Assembly (NCBI GenBank): GCA_034722015.1
Contig: JAYENI010000089.1
Span: forward strand, 1 to 64,000
DNA length: 64,000 nucleotides
Direction of reading: 5' to 3'
DNA from: JAJDOJ01 sp034722015
GTDB lineage: Bacteria > Pseudomonadota > Gammaproteobacteria > JAJDOJ01
Shown here: piece by piece, positions 44,268 through 52,947 of the stretch
Layout: every line of letters begins with the position of its first letter
How positions within the stretch are numbered: the stretch's first letter is position 1
The notes under the pieces: generated by a model
What the model saw: the letters and a program-made list of their open reading frames with translations, nothing else
Databases searched by the model: none
What the model was told of the DNA's origin: nothing
Program-made: the position numbers and the translations under genes

Positions 44268-45620
44268 ATGCCAGACCACTACGATCTGATCGCCATCGGT
44301 GCCGGCAGCGGCGGGCTGTCTGCCGTGGAGCGCGCGGCGGCTTATGGGGCCCGGTGCGCGGTGGTGGAGGCTGGAAGGCTGGGCGGAACCTGCGTCAATG
44401 TGGGTTGCGTGCCGAAAAAGGTGATGTGGTTCGGCGCGGGACTCGCCCACGCGCTGGAGGATGCGGCGGGCTACGGGTTCGATGTCGCACGACGGGGCCT
44501 CGACTGGAACGCTCTGGTAGGCCGCCGCGACGCCTACGTACAGGGGATCAACGACTGGTATCACACCTATCTGGCGGACGCCGAAGTGGACCTGATCGCG
44601 GGCCGCGCCGTTTTCACCGGCGAACGCGAGATTGACGTCGGGGGACGCCGCTATACCTCCGAACATATCGTCATCGCAACCGGGGGCGCCCCGGTGGTGC
44701 CCGATGTTCCTGGTGCACATCTGGGCATCACCTCCGACGGTTTCTTCGAACTGAAGGCCCTGCCCCGCCGGGCGGCGGTGGTCGGCGCGGGGTACATCGC
44801 GGTGGAACTCGCAGGGATGCTGAATGCACTGGGCAGTGAAGTGAGCCTCTATCTGCGCAAGGAGCATTTCCTGCGCAGCTTCGACGCCATGCTGCGTGAG
44901 GGACTGATGGAGGAGATGCTGGAGGACGGTATCGATATCTTTGCGCGCACGGCGGTGGAAAGCGTGGAACGTGAACGCGACGGCACACTGACCCTGACCT
45001 GCCACAAGGGAGGCAGGACCGCTACCGGGATCGACACCCTGATCTGGGCCGTTGGCCGCACGCCCAATACCTCGAACCTTGGTCTCGAGGCTTGCGGCGT
45101 GGAGGTCGACGGCGAGGGGTTTGTTCGCGTGGATGACCGGCAGGATACCAACGTCACCGGGATCCATGCCCTTGGCGACGTCACCGGACGCAAACAGTTG
45201 ACCCCCGTGGCCATCGCGGCGGCGCGCCGTCTGGCCGACCGGCTGTTCGGCGGGCAGACCGACCGCGTGCTCGACTACTCGCTGGTCCCCACGGTCATCT
45301 TCAGTCACCCCCCGGTGGCGACCGTCGGACTGACCGAGGGCGAGGCGCGAGAGAAACACGGAGAGGCGGTAAAAATCTATCAGACAAGATTCACTTCGAT
45401 GTACCACACCCTGACCGACCGCAAGGTCAAGACCGCGATGAAACTGGTGACGGTCGGGCCCAGGGAAAAGATCGTGGGTTGCCATGTACTGGGTCCGGGT
45501 GCGGACGAGATGTTGCAGGGCTTCGCCGTCGCCATCCGCATGGGAGCAACAAAGCGCGATCTCGACGACACCGTCGCGATCCATCCCACCAGCGCCGAAG
45601 AACTGGTCACCATGCGATGA
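44268..45620 (+). CDS. gor: Glutathione-disulfide reductase-like flavoprotein
   Basis: 450 residues, the length of bacterial Gor. The FAD-binding start is IGAGSGGLSAVERAA, the redox disulfide is GGTCVNVGCVPKK, the NAD(P) fold has VVGAGYIAVELAGML, the second FAD motif is GIHALGDVTG, and the C-terminal His-Glu is in DDTVAIHPTSAEELVTMR. YLRKEH after the pyridine-nucleotide fold suggests NADPH use. It would regenerate GSH for the glutaredoxin domain of the CysK fusion. It overlaps the carbonic anhydrase gene by ATGA. Confidence 0.92.
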   Translation: MPDHYDLIAIGAGSGGLSAVERAAAYGARCAVVEAGRLGGTCVNVGCVPKKVMWFGAGLAHALEDAAGYGFDVARRGLDWNALVGRRDAYVQGINDWYHTYLADAEVDLIAGRAVFTGEREIDVGGRRYTSEHIVIATGGAPVVPDVPGAHLGITSDGFFELKALPRRAAVVGAGYIAVELAGMLNALGSEVSLYLRKEHFLRSFDAMLREGLMEEMLEDGIDIFARTAVESVERERDGTLTLTCHKGGRTATGIDTLIWAVGRTPNTSNLGLEACGVEVDGEGFVRVDDRQDTNVTGIHALGDVTGRKQLTPVAIAAARRLADRLFGGQTDRVLDYSLVPTVIFSHPPVATVGLTEGEAREKHGEAVKIYQTRFTSMYHTLTDRKVKTAMKLVTVGPREKIVGCHVLGPGADEMLQGFAVAIRMGATKRDLDDTVAIHPTSAEELVTMR

Positions 45621-46147
45621 CGGTGCGCCAGTTCGAGGGCACGACCCCCAGAATCCACCCATCTTCCCGGGTCGATCCACTCGCCCTCGTCCTGGGCGAT
45701 GTGACGATGGGCGAGGACGCCTCCATCTGGCCCATGGCAGTGGCACGAGGCGACGTGCAACGTATCGAGATCGGCGCGCGAACCAATATTCAGGATGCCT
45801 GCGTCCTGCACGTCAGCCACGATAGCATCTACACACCGGGGGGAACGCCTCTGGTAATCGGGAAGGACATTACCGTCGGCCACAAGGCCGTGCTGCACGC
45901 ATGCACCGTAGAGGACGGGTGCTTCATCGGTATCGGCAGCGTCATCCTGGACGGTGCGACAATCGGCTCGCGAGCCATGCTGGGCGCCGGCGTGCTGGTT
46001 CCGCCCGGCAAGATGCTGGAGGGTGGTTACCTCTGGCTAGGCCAGCCCGCCCGGTGCGTTCGGGCGCTAACGGGCGATGAACTGGAATTCATGGCCTACT
46101 CGGCCCGGCACTACGTGACGTTAAAGAATCGACACGGCCCGACATGA
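45617..46147 (+). CDS. Gamma-type carbonic anhydrase family protein
   Basis: 176 residues from an ATG overlapping the gor stop (ATGA). A left-handed beta-helix of hexapeptide repeats is visible (VMGEDASIWPMAVARGDVQRIEIG). The metal-ligand pattern is HVSHDS and GHKAVLHACTVEDGCFIGIG, as in YrdA/CaiE-type gamma carbonic anhydrases, followed by GQPARCVRALTGDE. Many such proteins show weak or no anhydrase activity in vitro. Coupling to gor suggests a shared transcript. Confidence 0.9.
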   Translation: MTVRQFEGTTPRIHPSSRVDPLALVLGDVTMGEDASIWPMAVARGDVQRIEIGARTNIQDACVLHVSHDSIYTPGGTPLVIGKDITVGHKAVLHACTVEDGCFIGIGSVILDGATIGSRAMLGAGVLVPPGKMLEGGYLWLGQPARCVRALTGDELEFMAYSARHYVTLKNRHGPT

Positions 46148-46169
46148 CCCGGCCACGCTCGGCGAATCG

Positions 46170-46985
46170 CTACCTTTCCCGAAGCATGTCTATCACCGGC
46201 GCGGTCTCGGGACGGATGCCACGCCACAGCCAGAACGACTCGGCGGCCTGCTCCACCAGCATGCCGGTCCCGTCCAACGCCTTTCCCGCCCCACGGTCCA
46301 GGGCCCAGCAAACAAACGCCGTGACGTCGGAGGCGTAAAACATGTCGTAGGCACAACCATCGGGCAGGAATATATTTTCGGGCAGCGGCGGGACCGTTTC
46401 TTCGATGCCGGTCGACGTCCCGTTGATGACCAGGTCGAATCGGCGCCCCGACAGTTGATCGTAGCCGCAGGCCTCGAGGTCTCCCGTCGCGGCAAATGCT
46501 TCGCGCAACTCCCGCGCGCGGGCCACGGTCCGATTGACAACCACCAGTTCCGCCGGAAGGGCAAGGAGCAAGGGCTGCAGAACACCACGCACCGCGCCGC
46601 CCGCACCCGCCACCAGGACACGTTTTCCGGTTATTTCGATGGCGTTGTTCTCGACCAGATCGCGCAGCAGTCCCGCACCGTCCGTGTTGTCGCCCGTCGT
46701 GGTGCCATCGGGCTCGACGATAATCGTATTGACGGCCCGGGCGGCGCTTGCTCGAGTGGACAGCGAGTCCACGAATTCGCACGCCTCGGGTTTGAATGGA
46801 AGGGTTACGTTCAGACCGCGACCGCCGGCCGCGATAAAGCCGCGAACGGTTTCCGGGAACCCGTCACGTGGTGCAGGCAGTCGCGCGTAGCTAAGCGACT
46901 GACCGGTCTGGCGCGCGAACGCGGCGTGGATTCGCGGCGACATGCTGTGCGACACCGGGTGTCCCACGACCGCATAGCGATCCAT
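46170..46985 (-). CDS. aroE: Shikimate dehydrogenase (NADP+)
   Basis: 271 residues from the ATG at 46985 (MDRYAVVGHPVSHSMSPRIH); an ATG three codons upstream is an alternative. It has the shikimate-site motif SHSMSP, the catalytic Lys in NVTLPFK, the Asp in TDGAGLLRD, the nucleotide motif VAGAGGAVRGVL and the NADP-phosphate region VNRTVARARELRE. It carries out the fourth step of the shikimate pathway. It follows hemB by 69 bp, a space that contains a truncated palindromic element. Confidence 0.95.
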   Translation of the reverse strand: MDRYAVVGHPVSHSMSPRIHAAFARQTGQSLSYARLPAPRDGFPETVRGFIAAGGRGLNVTLPFKPEACEFVDSLSTRASAARAVNTIIVEPDGTTTGDNTDGAGLLRDLVENNAIEITGKRVLVAGAGGAVRGVLQPLLLALPAELVVVNRTVARARELREAFAATGDLEACGYDQLSGRRFDLVINGTSTGIEETVPPLPENIFLPDGCAYDMFYASDVTAFVCWALDRGAGKALDGTGMLVEQAAESFWLWRGIRPETAPVIDMLRER

Positions 46986-47011
46986 GGCAATCAAGACATC
47001 CGAACCTCGCC

Positions 47012-47042
47012 TAAGGCGATTTCTGTCAAATGACCTACCATC
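47012..47042. mobile_element. Truncated palindromic element (left end only)
   Basis: TAA followed by about 28 bp matching the left end of the 157-bp elements with one change in the ATGACATACCA block (ATGACCTACCA), after which similarity is lost. It lies between hemB and aroE, about 12 bp past the hemB stop. Confidence 0.75.
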
Positions 47043-47054
47043 TCACTGGGCTTT

Positions 47055-48062
47055 TCACTTGTCTTGCAGCCACTCGGCTACCTGTTTCGCGTAGTAGGTG
47101 AGAATACCGTCCGCGCCGGCGCGTTTCATCGACACCAACGCCTCGATGACGCACGCCCTTTCATCGATCCAGCCCCGCTCGGCTGCGGCCTTGAGCATCG
47201 CGTACTCGCCACTGACGTGGTACACGAAGGTTGGGGCGCCGAATGCGTCCTTGACCCGGCGGACAATGTCCAGATACGGCATTCCCGGCTTCACCATGAC
47301 CATGTCCGCACCTTCCCGGAGATCCAGCGCAACCTCCCGAATCGCTTCGTCGGTATTTGCCGGATCCATCTGGTAGCTGTACTTGTCACCGCCCCCGAGG
47401 TTCGCGGCCGAACCCACTGCATCACGAAAGGGCCCGTAAAATGACGATGCGTACTTTGCCGAATAGGCAAGGATGCGTGTGTTCTCGAACCCCTGCTGTT
47501 CCAGGGCGGTGCGTATCTCCCCGATGCGGCCATCCATCATATCGCTGGGCGCCACGATATCCGCCCCGGCCTCGGCATGTGACAGCGCCTGCCTGACGAG
47601 CACCTCGACCGTCGGGTCATTGACGACGTAGCCTGAATCGTCGAGCAGGCCGTCCTGTCCGTGCACCGTGAACGGGTCCAGCGCGACGTCGGTGATCACC
47701 CCGAGTTCAGGGTACGTTTCCTTGAGGTGTTTCGTCGCCCGCTGCGCCAGCCCGTCGGGGTTGTATGCCTCCGAGGCGTCTTCGGACTTCAGTTCCCGCG
47801 GCGTGACCGGAAAAAGCGCCACCGCGGGAATACCCAGTTTCCTGAGATCGCCGGCTTCCCTGAGCAGTTCGTCAACACTCACCCGCTCGATGCCCGGCAT
47901 GGAATCGACGGCCTCCCTGCGACCCTCCCCCTCGATGACGAATACCGGGTAGACAAGATCGTCAACGCTCAGGCGATGCTCCCGCATCAAGCGCCTCGAA
48001 AATCCGTCCCGCCGCACTCGGCGCATACGTGTCCCCGGATACATTGCTTGAATTGCGCGCAT
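47055..48062 (-). CDS. hemB: Delta-aminolevulinic acid dehydratase (porphobilinogen synthase)
   Basis: 335 residues. The N-terminus PGTRMRRVRRDGFSRRLMRE is typical. Active-site Lys residues are in RILAYSAKYASSFYGPFRDA and MVMVKPGMPYLD. The metal-site region DPFTVHGQDGLLDDSGYVVND lacks the Cys triad of zinc enzymes, so it belongs to the Mg-dependent type. It makes porphobilinogen for haem. It is divergent from the DUF4124-ntrBC unit. Confidence 0.96.
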   Translation of the reverse strand: MRAIQAMYPGTRMRRVRRDGFSRRLMREHRLSVDDLVYPVFVIEGEGRREAVDSMPGIERVSVDELLREAGDLRKLGIPAVALFPVTPRELKSEDASEAYNPDGLAQRATKHLKETYPELGVITDVALDPFTVHGQDGLLDDSGYVVNDPTVEVLVRQALSHAEAGADIVAPSDMMDGRIGEIRTALEQQGFENTRILAYSAKYASSFYGPFRDAVGSAANLGGGDKYSYQMDPANTDEAIREVALDLREGADMVMVKPGMPYLDIVRRVKDAFGAPTFVYHVSGEYAMLKAAAERGWIDERACVIEALVSMKRAGADGILTYYAKQVAEWLQDK

Positions 48063-48169
48063 GAATTACCCCCCCTTCCACCAGTGGAATCATTGTGTTG
48101 ATAGCAGAATTGTTAATCAACCGATCGAGAAAAGGCAAAACGGACTCAAGAAAGAAGGCACAGGAATTA

Positions 48170-48188
48170 GCGCACCTACTTGGTGCGC
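48170..48188. promoter_or_regulatory. NtrC-type binding site (GCACC-N5-GGTGC)
   Basis: GCGCACC-TACTT-GGTGCGC, a perfect 7-bp dyad with a 5-bp spacer. The core matches the known NtrC consensus GCACC-N5-GGTGC exactly. It lies in the 437-bp space between divergent hemB and the DUF4124-ntrB-ntrC genes, 312 bp before the DUF4124 start. I found no clear sigma-54 -24/-12 box after it. Autoregulation of ntrBC is the inference. Confidence 0.6.
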
Positions 48189-48499
48189 ATATTTGAAAAT
48201 CGCCCCAGGATAACGCAGTCGAAAACTACTGTTCCTGGATCTCACAGGACACTCAAGCCCCCTGATGATTCGAGATTCGACATTTTGATTTGCAGGCGCG
48301 GTCGTGCAGCATTGGCGGGGCCACCCGATACCCGCCGGTATTGCTTCCTTACGGTACCGGAACACCACTACCCGGGTCCTTTTTTGTTTCCGCTTTCCGT
48401 GGCGGGTATCCTGTGACGATTGCCATCCCACGCCATGGAATCCGAAACCCTGGCACAACCCGAAAATCCGACTACCACGCATACCCCCGGGGCGTCGTC

Positions 48500-49129
48500 A
48501 TGAATTCAACTCTGCATCCTTTCTATCGTGCCATCCGGAGCGCCGTCACGCTGGCGATGGTCTGCGCATCCATCAACGTGGCGCTGGCTGACCGGGTATA
48601 CCAGTGGACCGACCCGACGGGCGCCGTCGTGTTTTCCGATGCGCCACCGGAAGATGGCTCCGCGAGGCATCTGCGCACCATCCAGGTGCAGCCAGCCACA
48701 GTCGTCCCGGCATACAAGCCCGTCCAGAGACTACCGGCCGCCACGCAGCCAGAGGTCAAGCGGGCGCCATATCGCTCCTTTGCGCTCACCAGGCCGGAAA
48801 ACAATGAGGCCATCCGCAAAAACTCGGGAGACGTTTTCGTAGAGAGCCAGGTCGAACCGGATCTCCACCCGGGCGATGTCATCAGGGTCTACATCGACGG
48901 TAGGCAAGTCGCCGAAAAAACCAGTACAAGCTTCGATCTGACCAATATTGACCGTGGAGACCACACGCTCGAGGCCCGCATCTATGACGATCGGGGCATC
49001 GCCCTTGCCTCTGCGCAGCCAGTCCGGTTCAGCGTTATCCGAACCTCGGTCCTGCACGATTCATTTGGCGAAGCCGCCATCCAGCCAAAGGCAAAAATTA
49101 CCAATCCGATCATCTACGGCGCCGACTGA
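48500..49129 (+). CDS. DUF4124 envelope protein upstream of ntrB
   Basis: 209 residues from the ATG at 48500, which sets a signal peptide (AIRSAVTLAMVCASINVALA) at the start; the longer frame is rejected. DUF4124 motif: DRVYQWTDPTGAVVFSDAPPEDG (about 31-53). The C-terminal part (about 105-190) is beta-rich and resembles an Ig-like domain (LHPGDVIRVYIDGRQVAEK, IDRGDHTLEARIYDDRG). Proteins of this shape are often encoded between glnA and ntrBC in gammaproteobacteria. The role is unknown; location suggests a link to nitrogen control. Confidence 0.85.
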   Translation: MNSTLHPFYRAIRSAVTLAMVCASINVALADRVYQWTDPTGAVVFSDAPPEDGSARHLRTIQVQPATVVPAYKPVQRLPAATQPEVKRAPYRSFALTRPENNEAIRKNSGDVFVESQVEPDLHPGDVIRVYIDGRQVAEKTSTSFDLTNIDRGDHTLEARIYDDRGIALASAQPVRFSVIRTSVLHDSFGEAAIQPKAKITNPIIYGAD

Positions 49130-49135
49130 TTGCAC

Positions 49136-49298
49136 TAAGGCGATTTCTGTCAATTGACATACCATCCTGCTTGTCTTTTCATCCGTCCTCTGTGTTGCGA
49201 CAACGATGACATAGTTCGACTATGCGCCTATTGTCGCGCCTTGATGACGAACGAATATCCGGCGCAACCTGGTATGTCCTTTTCCGGCAATCGCCTAA
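49136..49298. mobile_element. 157-bp full-length palindromic element, copy 3
   Basis: Core 49139-49295 flanked by TAA on both sides, same ends and same length as copies 1 and 2, apex CATAG-TTCGA-CTATG intact. It starts 6 bp after the DUF4124 stop codon and separates that gene from ntrB. Confidence 0.85.
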
Positions 49299-49394
49299 CA
49301 TGGTGCGGGATTGATGCTGGGCGTATCGGGCTCAGCCCGGCACAAGCGTGGTGGCGAGAGGAATCGGCCCGCAACTTGCATAACTATCAACGCA

Positions 49395-50480
49395 ATGGTT
49401 ACGTCGCCGGAAAAATCGATTCTTGAGCAACTCGGCACCTCCGTCATGGTGCTCGACGACCATCTGCGCATTGCTTTCATGAACCCCGCGGCCGAGATGC
49501 TGCTCGGAGTCAGTTTCAGGCGAGCCAAGGGCGAATTGCTGGAGTCACAGGTCAGTTGCGATGGCGTCCCCCTGCAGGAGAGGCTCTACGAGTATCTGTT
49601 GAGCGGTCGCACCTACACGGAAAGGGAACTGCGCCTCAAGCTGACCGACCAGCGTGAAGTCACCGTGGATTGCACCGTCGCCCCGGTTGCCGAAGGCGAT
49701 CTCGCCCCGGCCGCGCTGATAGAGATCCAGCAAATCGACCGACACATGCGCATCAGCCGCGACAACCGTCAGTTGACCGAACTCAGGGCGTCCCGGGAGA
49801 TGATTCGCGGCCTCGCCCACGAGGTCAAGAACCCACTGGGCGGGATACGCGGCGCGGCCCAGTTGCTCCAGGAGGAACTGGAAACGGAAACACTTCGCGA
49901 GTACACGCGAGTCGTCATCGACGAGGCGGATCGGCTGCAGCTCCTGGTCGATCGGATGCTCGGACCGTCAACCCGGCCGCGCAAGGAGCACATGGATCTG
50001 CACGACATACTGGAGCATGTCTATCGACTCGTCGCGAGGGAGGCGCCCGAAGGCGTAAAGCTTGTTCGGGACTACGATCCCAGCATCCCTGAGGTGCTCG
50101 CCGACCGGGACCTGCTCATCCAGGCATTTCTGAATATCGCTCGAAACGCCCTGCAAGCAGTCGGGAACGAAGGCATAATCGTGTTCCGCTCAAGGGTACT
50201 ACACAAGTACACCATCGCCGGCCGTCGGCACCGGCTGGTCGCAAACGCCAGCATTATCGACAACGGGCCCGGCATCCCGACGAATCTTCAGAGCAGGATC
50301 TTCTATCCCATGGTCACGATGCGCGAAGGCGGGACCGGTCTCGGCCTGTCGATCGCCCAGGAACTCGCCCGCCAGCACGATGGCGTGATTGAGCTGGACT
50401 CCCGTCCCGGCCGCACCCGGTTCCGGCTACTCGTCCCGGTGAGCAACGGGAATCTCCGGGAGGGCCACCGACATGGGTAA
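49395..50480 (+). CDS. ntrB: Nitrogen regulation sensor histidine kinase NtrB
   Basis: 361 residues from the ATG at 49395 (MVTSPEKSILEQLGTSVMVLD). An N-terminal PAS domain (about 10-115) is followed by the H box GLAHEVKNPLGGIRGAAQLL with the phosphorylated His, and an ATPase domain with NIARNALQAV, DNGPGIP and GGTGLGLSIAQELARQH. There is no membrane segment, as expected for cytosolic NtrB, which is controlled by PII. It overlaps ntrC by 8 bases. Confidence 0.95.
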   Translation: MVTSPEKSILEQLGTSVMVLDDHLRIAFMNPAAEMLLGVSFRRAKGELLESQVSCDGVPLQERLYEYLLSGRTYTERELRLKLTDQREVTVDCTVAPVAEGDLAPAALIEIQQIDRHMRISRDNRQLTELRASREMIRGLAHEVKNPLGGIRGAAQLLQEELETETLREYTRVVIDEADRLQLLVDRMLGPSTRPRKEHMDLHDILEHVYRLVAREAPEGVKLVRDYDPSIPEVLADRDLLIQAFLNIARNALQAVGNEGIIVFRSRVLHKYTIAGRRHRLVANASIIDNGPGIPTNLQSRIFYPMVTMREGGTGLGLSIAQELARQHDGVIELDSRPGRTRFRLLVPVSNGNLREGHRHG

Positions 50481-51942
50481 CCCCTGCCAGGTCTGGGTCG
50501 TCGACGACGACCGGTCCATCCGCTGGGTCCTGCAGAAGGCCCTGACCAAGGCGGATATGGACGTCCGGGTGTTCAACACGGCGGACCACGCCCTGGGCGC
50601 CCTGGGCCGGGAAGAACCCGGCGTCATCATCACCGACATCCGCATGCCCGGCACCCAGGGGCTCGAGCTGCTGGATCGGGTCAATGCGGACTTCCCGGAT
50701 CTGCCGGTCATCATCATGACGGCGCATTCCGATCTCGATCACGCCGTCTCCGCCTATCAGCGTGGGGCGTTCGACTACCTGCCGAAACCATTCGATATCG
50801 CAGAGGCGGTGGATCTGGTGCGCCGGGCCTGCAAATCCCGAAGCGGCGAGTTCGAGGCGCAGTCTCCGGATGATGAACCGGCCACGACGATTATCGGAGA
50901 GGCGCCCTCCATGCAGGAGGTCTTCCGCGCCATCGGGCGGCTTTCGCGATCGAACATCACGGTACTGATCACCGGTGAGTCCGGTACCGGCAAGGAACTG
51001 GTGGCACAGGCGCTGCATCGTCACAGCCCACGCGCCGCCAAACCCTTCATCGCGTTGAACACCGCCGCGATTCCCCGGGATCTGCTGGAATCCGAACTCT
51101 TCGGTCACGAAAAAGGGGCCTTTACCGGCGCGCAGGGACTGCGCCGCGGGAGATTCGAGCAGGCCAACGGCGGCACCCTGTTTCTGGACGAGATTGGCGA
51201 CATGCCCGCCGAACTCCAGACGCGACTGTTGCGGGTACTGGCCGACGGCGAGTTCTATCGCGTGGGCGGCCATGTCCCGATCAAGGGTAACGTCAGGATC
51301 ATCGCGGCAACCCATCAGGACCTCGAGGCACGGGTCTCGGAAGGACTTTTCCGGGAAGACCTGCTGCATCGGCTCAACGTCATTCGCATTCACGTCCCGG
51401 CGCTGCGTGACCGTCGAATGGACATCCCGGAACTGCTTCGGTTCTTCCTGTCCCGCGCGGCGGCCGAACTCCAGGAAGAACCCAAGACACCCAGCCCCGA
51501 AGTTACCGAATATCTCTCGAAACTCCCCTGGCCCGGCAATGTTCGGCAACTGCAGAACACCTGCCGCTGGTTGACCGTGATGGCGGCGGGTAACGATATT
51601 CACCTGGAGGATCTGCCGCCCGAGCTTCGATCCTCGACCGCGGACAATGCCGGTGGCTGGCAGGCGTCGATGGCCCGCTGGGCGAACGAACGTCTGGAGG
51701 CCGGCGAATCCGGCATTGCCTCCCGCGCCATCCCCGATGTCGAACGGGTTCTCATCGAATCCGCCCTCGAACACACGGGTGGACGACGCCAGGACGCCGC
51801 CCGCCTGCTTGGCTGGGGACGCAATACGCTTACCCGGAAAATTAAGGAGCTGAATCTAAACGGCACTTCAAATGGGGGTCATGGCGACAGCGAAAACGAA
51901 GTGGAAACCACCCCGACAGAACTGAATCGAGAACCGGGATAA
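50473..51942 (+). CDS. ntrC: Nitrogen regulation response regulator NtrC
   Basis: 489 residues. The receiver domain has VVDDDRSIRW and the phospho-Asp in ITDIRMPG. The AAA+ sigma-54 interaction domain (about 140-370) has Walker A GESGTGKE, the sigma-54 contact loop GAFTGA, Walker B GGTLFLDEIGDMP, and the Arg-finger region. The C-terminal Fis-type helix-turn-helix is TGGRRQDAARLLGWGRNTLTRKIKEL. It activates nitrogen-assimilation promoters with sigma-54. A matching DNA site lies at 48170. Confidence 0.96.
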   Translation: MGNPCQVWVVDDDRSIRWVLQKALTKADMDVRVFNTADHALGALGREEPGVIITDIRMPGTQGLELLDRVNADFPDLPVIIMTAHSDLDHAVSAYQRGAFDYLPKPFDIAEAVDLVRRACKSRSGEFEAQSPDDEPATTIIGEAPSMQEVFRAIGRLSRSNITVLITGESGTGKELVAQALHRHSPRAAKPFIALNTAAIPRDLLESELFGHEKGAFTGAQGLRRGRFEQANGGTLFLDEIGDMPAELQTRLLRVLADGEFYRVGGHVPIKGNVRIIAATHQDLEARVSEGLFREDLLHRLNVIRIHVPALRDRRMDIPELLRFFLSRAAAELQEEPKTPSPEVTEYLSKLPWPGNVRQLQNTCRWLTVMAAGNDIHLEDLPPELRSSTADNAGGWQASMARWANERLEAGESGIASRAIPDVERVLIESALEHTGGRRQDAARLLGWGRNTLTRKIKELNLNGTSNGGHGDSENEVETTPTELNREPG

Positions 51943-51978
51943 GGCCGGGTGGTGGGCTCCGCGCTTTGCGCGCCGGTT

Positions 51979-52947
51979 TCAGCCGCAGGCCCCGTCACAT
52001 CCGTGAAGTTCGAGAGTGCCCCTGAGCTCGACTACGCCGCTCAGTCCCTTTTCGAGGAGGTAGTCCGCGATTCCACGATTGATTTCAGCACAGATCAGGG
52101 GGTCGTAAAAAAGGGCCGTTCCGATCCCCACGGCGTCTGCACCGGCAATAATGAACTCCAGCGCATCCTCGGCGTTCACGATACCCCCCTGCCCAATGAT
52201 GGGAATCCCGTGGCCCCGCGTGACCTGATAGACCTGGTGCACCTTGTACAGCGCGATCGGCTTGATCGCGGGCCCCGAAAGTCCACCCTGATTGTTGCCG
52301 ATGACCGGTCGCCGCGTCGCGATGTCGATGGACATGCCCATCAGGGTGTTGATGACGGAGAACGCGTCGGCACCGGCATCGATACACCGGCGCGTATTGT
52401 CCTGGATGTCGGTCTGATTGGGGGATAGCTTGACGATCAGCGGCTTCTCCGTCGCCTCGCGGCAGGCCTCGACTACACGCGCGGACATCTCGGGATCGTT
52501 GCCGAACGCAACGCCCCCTTCCTTGACGTTTGGACAGGAAATATTGATCTCGACGGCGTCGATCGGCGACGCGTCGAACCGCCGGGTGACACGGCGGTAC
52601 TCCTCGACGGTTGACCCCGAAACGTTGGCAATGTAGCGGGTTTCGGTAAAATCCAGCTCTGGCAGGATGGTGTCGACGACATAATCGACCCCGGGATTCT
52701 GCAGCCCGATCGCGTTCAGCATCCCCGCGGGGGTCTCACAGACCCGATGGGGCGGGTTACCGAGACGAGCCTCACCGGTGGTGCCCTTGAGACACACTGC
52801 CCCGACTTCCTCGTTGGAAAAACCGTCTACCCGCGTATATTCTTCCCCGAAGCCTACACACCCCGAAAGCAACACGATCGGCGTGGACAGACGCAGACCG
52901 CAGAAATCCACCGCCAGAGCGGAAAAATTTTCCTTGTCATCTCCCAT
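51979..52947 (-). CDS. pyrD: Dihydroorotate dehydrogenase, class 1B-like catalytic subunit
   Basis: 322 residues. FMN-barrel motifs include LKGTTGEARLGNPPHRVCETPAGMLNAIGLQNPG, with the catalytic base Cys in EINISCPNVKEGG (Cys is diagnostic of class 1; class 2 uses Ser), KLSPNQTDI, INTLMGM and GQGGIVNAEDALEFI. GGxxFGxD in that loop fits class 1B, which normally needs an iron-sulfur partner PyrK; none is in the window. Its ATG overlaps the ATG of the divergent trmL by 2 bases. Confidence 0.92.
   Translation of the reverse strand: MGDDKENFSALAVDFCGLRLSTPIVLLSGCVGFGEEYTRVDGFSNEEVGAVCLKGTTGEARLGNPPHRVCETPAGMLNAIGLQNPGVDYVVDTILPELDFTETRYIANVSGSTVEEYRRVTRRFDASPIDAVEINISCPNVKEGGVAFGNDPEMSARVVEACREATEKPLIVKLSPNQTDIQDNTRRCIDAGADAFSVINTLMGMSIDIATRRPVIGNNQGGLSGPAIKPIALYKVHQVYQVTRGHGIPIIGQGGIVNAEDALEFIIAGADAVGIGTALFYDPLICAEINRGIADYLLEKGLSGVVELRGTLELHGCDGACG

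Noticed and set aside
44202..45746. 514-codon open frame opposite the glutathione reductase gene
   Set aside because: Antisense shadow; the sense strand encodes a complete flavoprotein.
50314..51774. 486-codon open frame opposite ntrC
   Set aside because: Antisense shadow; ntrC has all expected motifs over the same bases.
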